Translations under genes and position numbers: made by a program
Notes under the pieces: model-generated
What the model was told of the DNA's origin: nothing
Databases searched by the model: none
The model's input: only the letters and a program-made list of their open reading frames with translations
Assembly (NCBI GenBank): GCA_028565635.1
Contig: JAOXYB010068412.1
Coordinates: 1-10,065, forward strand
Source: Phoronis ovalis
Taxonomy: Eukaryota; Phoronida; Phoronidae
DNA: 10,065 nucleotides
Direction of reading: 5' to 3'
Shown: in pieces, positions 1-10,065 of the stretch
Layout of the letters: the number at the start of each line of letters is the position of its first letter
How positions within the stretch are numbered: the first letter of the stretch is position 1

Positions 1-7612
<7,612 letters not shown>

Positions 7613-7779
7613 CTTGCTTGAGCCTCGTCCAAACTCTGGTCTGTGATCGTCATGATCTGTTGTAAAATATCTCCAATGTCTTGTTTACCCTGTCCTTGTG
7701 TGTGATCTACATCACCGCCTTGCATGTTGTACGGCTGCTGCATATAATTCAACATTCTTTGTTGCTGTTCCCCATCCAT
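7613..7779 (-). CDS. Pbx/exd: Pbx/extradenticle coding exon 1 (N-terminus, start of PBC-A domain)
   Basis: This is the first coding exon of a PBC-class TALE homeodomain transcription factor, a nuclear cofactor that binds DNA with Hox and Meis/Prep proteins. Reading down from the ATG at 7779-7777 gives 55 codons plus two bases. Residues 1-31 form a variable Gln/Met-rich leader ([10 protein letters not shown]...). Residues 32-55 read [10 protein letters not shown]...[12 protein letters not shown], essentially identical to the beginning of PBC-A in human PBX1, where the family contacts Meis/Prep and carries export signals. The exon ends at AAG|GTAATG (donor GT at 7612-7611), splitting an Arg codon after AG; reading on gives an immediate TAA. 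No other in-frame ATG lies between the start and an upstream in-frame TAG (7809-7807), so the start is well fixed. The exon is only 56 codons, too short for ordinary ORF calling. The identification is very secure; whether to call it Pbx or exd depends on the organism. Confidence 0.97.
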
Positions 7780-8130
7780 ATTGGTGTAAAATGAGAAAGA
7801 AAATGTCTAAAAACCAACCACAATATTGTAGAAATTCTTCTATAAGTCCTCGTGGCTTTGATTTATAACCGGTCAATAAATAATCACAAATGTTTCATGA
7901 GTACGCTACAATAAGATTGATCAATGCTTTCATTTGTATACTTTGACAGACAGTAGTTTTCTCGAAGGGAGGTCGAATAAAAATGTCACTCACGTCAGTC
8001 CATAAAGCACTCCAATCGGCCAAGAATAAACTCTGAGGAAACAAACGAACCAATTACATTTATTTTTACAAGTAAACCTCATTAACAAAAGCCAATCAGA
8101 AATCTTGACACAACACGAGTCCGTCTAGAC
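7780..8130 (-). promoter_or_regulatory. Pbx/exd: Probable Pbx promoter and 5' leader
   Basis: This is the stretch immediately upstream of the Pbx start codon. On the plus strand it has three CCAAT pentamers, at 8012-8016, 8050-8054 and 8092-8096; the last, AGCCAATCAG, is a good NF-Y-type site. A CRE-like TGACGTGA lies at 7990-7997 (read on the minus strand). An upstream ATG at 8003-8001 opens a two-residue mini-ORF that ends at TGA. TGATTTAT at 7859-7866 fits the Pbx-Hox composite site TGATTNAT. No convincing TATA box is fixed. The transcription start cannot be placed from sequence alone, so the limits given are approximate. Confidence 0.45.
7807..7993 (-). other. Pbx/exd: Possible 5'UTR intron of Pbx (187 nt)
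   Basis: On the minus strand, CTGAC|GTGAGT (GT at 7993-7992) is a strong donor, and GGTTTTTAG|ACATT (AG at 7808-7807) is a good acceptor 27 nt upstream of the start codon. Joining them would give a short 5'UTR exon ending at 7994 and remove the in-frame TAG at 7809-7807, without changing which ATG is used. This is inferred from splice-site strength alone. An unspliced leader is equally compatible with the sequence. Confidence 0.4.
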
Positions 8131-8587
8131 AGAATAGTCCATTTCTACAATCTGCCCGATTTGCAGAGAAGGGAATAGGGACGAACGAATAACTTCTGCA
8201 GTTTTTTTTTATTCCTGACAAACATAAAATTAATAGGCACTGTTATTGATTTACAGAAAATCAAATCGTAATTTGCGTCTTTATTTGTCATGCAGTTCAA
8301 TATTGTATCAATAACGAGGAATTTCAATTATTTATATACATCCTAATATCCCTCCCATTTATTGCAGGGGCCGCCTGCATTTATTGCGAACATTCAACCT
8401 GGCTTAGACATATTTTTCATAAAAATGGGAATTTTAGGTAATGTTTAGTACAAATATTTTATAATTAAATACTGAAATTTAATTAAAATAATTTCGGAAT
8501 GATTCAGTTTCGAGTACTTCTTGCAGAGTACGGGCTATATTTTTACAGACAATGTTATTTTGATATTATTTTTGTTCACTCGAACAT

Positions 8588-8765
8588 CCGGAAGTATTCA
8601 AAAAAAAAATGGCGGACAGTTGGGTGTTTTCAACCAGGCGGCAGTATTTATTTTAGTCTATTTTAATACTGTCTTCAACTGAAGATGCAATTCCCTTACA
8701 CATCTAGACCATTGTTAAGATAGCACCTGATGCTGAGATCTTTTGGGTTTTTGTTTTAGTGGCAG
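8588..8765 (+). promoter_or_regulatory. Probable start of a divergent plus-strand gene (ETS site, ATGGCGG element, first-exon donor)
   Basis: CCGGAAGT at 8588-8595 is a canonical ETS/GABP site. It is followed by an A run and AAAATGGCGGACAG at 8606-8619, which fits the YY1/start-codon element found at many housekeeping gene starts. The ATG at 8609 reads MADSWVFSTRRQYLF and then TAG at 8654-8656, so either a splice occurs inside this short frame or it is an upstream ORF. A strong donor, GGCAG|GTAATG, stands at 8765/8766, consistent with a first exon of about 8600-8765 that would then be mainly 5'UTR. I do not recognise the peptide. Its position about 0.8 kb from the Pbx start, on the opposite strand, suggests a head-to-head gene pair. 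Confidence 0.35.
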
Positions 8766-8805
8766 GTAATGTTTGACGCGTGATGCCAGCAGTATAGTAA
8801 CTTTT

Positions 8806-8853
8806 CTAGATCTAGTACTAGTACTAGTAGTACTCAGTACTAGTAGTACTACT
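8806..8853. repeat. AGT/ACT-rich palindromic block flanking the foldback
   Basis: The block begins with the palindrome CTAGATCTAG (8806-8815), overlapped by the 16-bp perfect palindrome at 8812-8827 (CTAGTACTAGTACTAG). AGTACTAGTAGTACT then occurs twice, at 8820-8834 and 8836-8850, separated by one C. On the far side of the foldback, AGTAGTACTAGT at 8980-8991 is complementary to part of this block: 8845-8853 pairs perfectly with 8980-8988. The block is therefore probably the outer terminal repeat of the same element, partly expanded as a trinucleotide-like tract. Confidence 0.7.
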
Positions 8854-8878
8854 TTAATTATTACTATACTCTAGTCTC

Positions 8879-8976
8879 TATAGTCCTAGCTTTATGACCC
8901 TACTATGGCTTGCCTATATCAAAGCCGTAGGGACCCTACGGCTTCGCCATAGTAGGGTCATAAAGCTAGGACTATA
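8879..8976. repeat. Perfect 31-bp inverted repeat enclosing a second hairpin (foldback/MITE-like)
   Basis: The left arm 8879-8909 (TATAGTCCTAGC...CTATGGC) and the right arm 8946-8976 are perfect reverse complements over 31 bp. The 36-nt spacer contains a second perfect inverted repeat, AAGCCGTAGGG at 8922-8932 and its complement at 8934-8944, around a single A. The two stems share the word GACCCTAC...GGC: 8896-8911 reads GACCCTACTATGGCTT and 8932-8944 reads GACCCTACGGCTT. The inner hairpin thus looks like a shortened copy of the outer one. The stems are more GC-rich than the surroundings. No coding capacity is present. The structure fits a non-autonomous foldback or MITE-type element, or a strong cruciform. 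Confidence 0.85.
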
Positions 8977-8999
8977 CTTAGTAGTACTAGTGAAATATG

Positions 9000-10065
9000 A
9001 AACAGGCGAAACCTCAAGGCGAGCTCAGATGTAATTGTATTAACTTCCCAACTGCTTGGATAAAATAACGTGTTCGCACTTAACATCGCAACTTTAGAAT
9101 TACGATCCATGAGCACTGCTGATGCAGTAAAGCATTATATTTGTTAGATATGTTTTCGCCTGCTGAGTTTATTTGAATAGCAATTTGAAAATTTTGTGGC
9201 GACAAACTACAAATTTGAAAACAGGTTTTTGCACAATAATGTTTAGTTCTAAAAATAGCTGCCAACACCAAAACATGATAATATTGATCAGACCAGTTTT
9301 TGATTGAAATGGTTATGTTATGCGCACAACTTTAGTCTAATTTGGTTAATTTAAATTATACATGAGGCAGAAAAAATGCACAAAAGTGATTTGGGAAAAG
9401 TTTGAGATAAACTACAAAATTTGTGGAAACTGGTTTTGGATTTACTGGCAAGGTGTCTGCACCCCAGTCTGCTCCAAGGACTAGCCGACAAATTTCTAAT
9501 TGTAAGGTATATAGGTTACATCATACTCCTATACACATGCGCGCTATGTAAGAGCTCGCTATCTAATAGCAAAATAAGTATATATATATCACAAGCAAAA
9601 GCAGATGATGTAGTTGATCACAGTCGTGCCTACTAGTGCACAATCAAAGGCGGCAGGCTCTATTATGTCTGTACGAAAGTGTATGACTACAGAGTATAGA
9701 ATTACTGGTCTATATAGAAAGCAAACGATCAGTTTGCATTCCGAGAACAAATTGTCTCGTCTAAATACTTAATATGATGAGATACTCCTAATTGAAGTAA
9801 CCACCACGTTTCCTGCATAAACATTCAATGTTGTTCCATCCATAGTGATTGTGCATGAAATAGTGTAGTAAAATCTCAGACAATTTTCACCCAAATTCTT
9901 AAAATTTTTATTACTCTCTAAAAGAACTTCAACATATTTTAGTACCAGGAGATTGGAACATGATCACATGGCAGCTCATAGGTTGTTATATATAGTAGCT
10001 GGGTCATGTACGGATGAATACTTTAGACTAAGAAAACTTTGGTCAATTTGATATAGCAGTATATA
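9000..10065. other. No securely identified gene; weak exon-like and repeat-like signals
   Basis: This is AT-rich sequence to the right edge. A locally GC-richer patch at 9448-9506 ends in a plausible donor AAG|GTATAT. The opposite strand of the same patch is open for 54 codons without Met (9520-9359, stop at 9358-9356). Two similar segments, at 9202-9230 and 9407-9437 (ACAAACTACAAATTTG... and ATAAACTACAAAATTTG...), look like diverged copies. A plus-strand frame at 9421-9636 starts at TTG and has no recognisable product; a minus-strand frame at 9080-9271 is likewise unremarkable. If the plus-strand gene proposed at 8588 is real, this would be part of its first intron or its next exons. Confidence 0.5.

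Noticed and set aside
8145-8327. Minus-strand frame of 60 codons upstream of Pbx, considered as an upstream exon
   Set aside because: No PBC similarity; it ends before the probable promoter and is the size expected by chance.

Overview
The window looks like animal nuclear DNA: AT-rich, almost wholly non-coding on a prokaryotic reading, with short exons bounded by GT-AG splice sites and kilobase-scale introns. One gene is securely identified. The minus strand carries the first two coding exons of a PBC-class TALE homeobox gene (Pbx in vertebrates, extradenticle in flies). Exon 2 reads [16 protein letters not shown]..., which matches the fly extradenticle wording more closely than vertebrate PBX1. 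Together with the base composition this suggests a protostome invertebrate, perhaps a mollusc. The phylum is an inference.

Layout, right to left along the gene: 7780-8130 is the likely promoter/5' leader, with CCAAT boxes, an upstream mini-ORF and a probable 5'UTR intron. 7613-7779 is coding exon 1 (start Met, Gln-rich leader, start of the PBC-A domain). 4646-7612 is intron 1 (2967 nt). 4572-4645 is coding exon 2 (74 nt, PBC-A continued). 1-4571 is the beginning of intron 2, whose end lies beyond the left edge. The rest of PBC-A, PBC-B and the TALE homeodomain are therefore outside the window. The two exons join in frame, and their boundaries sit at the same protein positions as in human PBX1, including the split Val codon at which the leukaemic E2A-PBX1 fusion begins.

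Inside intron 2, 417-857 is an unusually long open frame (minus strand) whose translation repeats a K-[MIW]-x-x-hydrophobic word about every 10 residues. It is probably a degenerate repeat element rather than a gene.

Right of the Pbx promoter, 8588-8765 resembles the start of a divergent plus-strand gene: an ETS site, an ATGGCGGAC start element and a good CAG|GTAATG donor. At 8806-8991 lies a compact foldback sequence with a perfect 31-bp inverted repeat enclosing a second perfect hairpin, flanked by an AGT/ACT-rich palindromic block. It is probably a MITE or foldback element. From 9000 to the right edge I see only weak exon-like and repeat-like signals.

I found no tRNA, rRNA, CRISPR array or prokaryote-type defence system, and no evidence for an undescribed multi-gene system. 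The points most worth following are the Pbx gene structure, the repeat-coded ORF and the foldback element.
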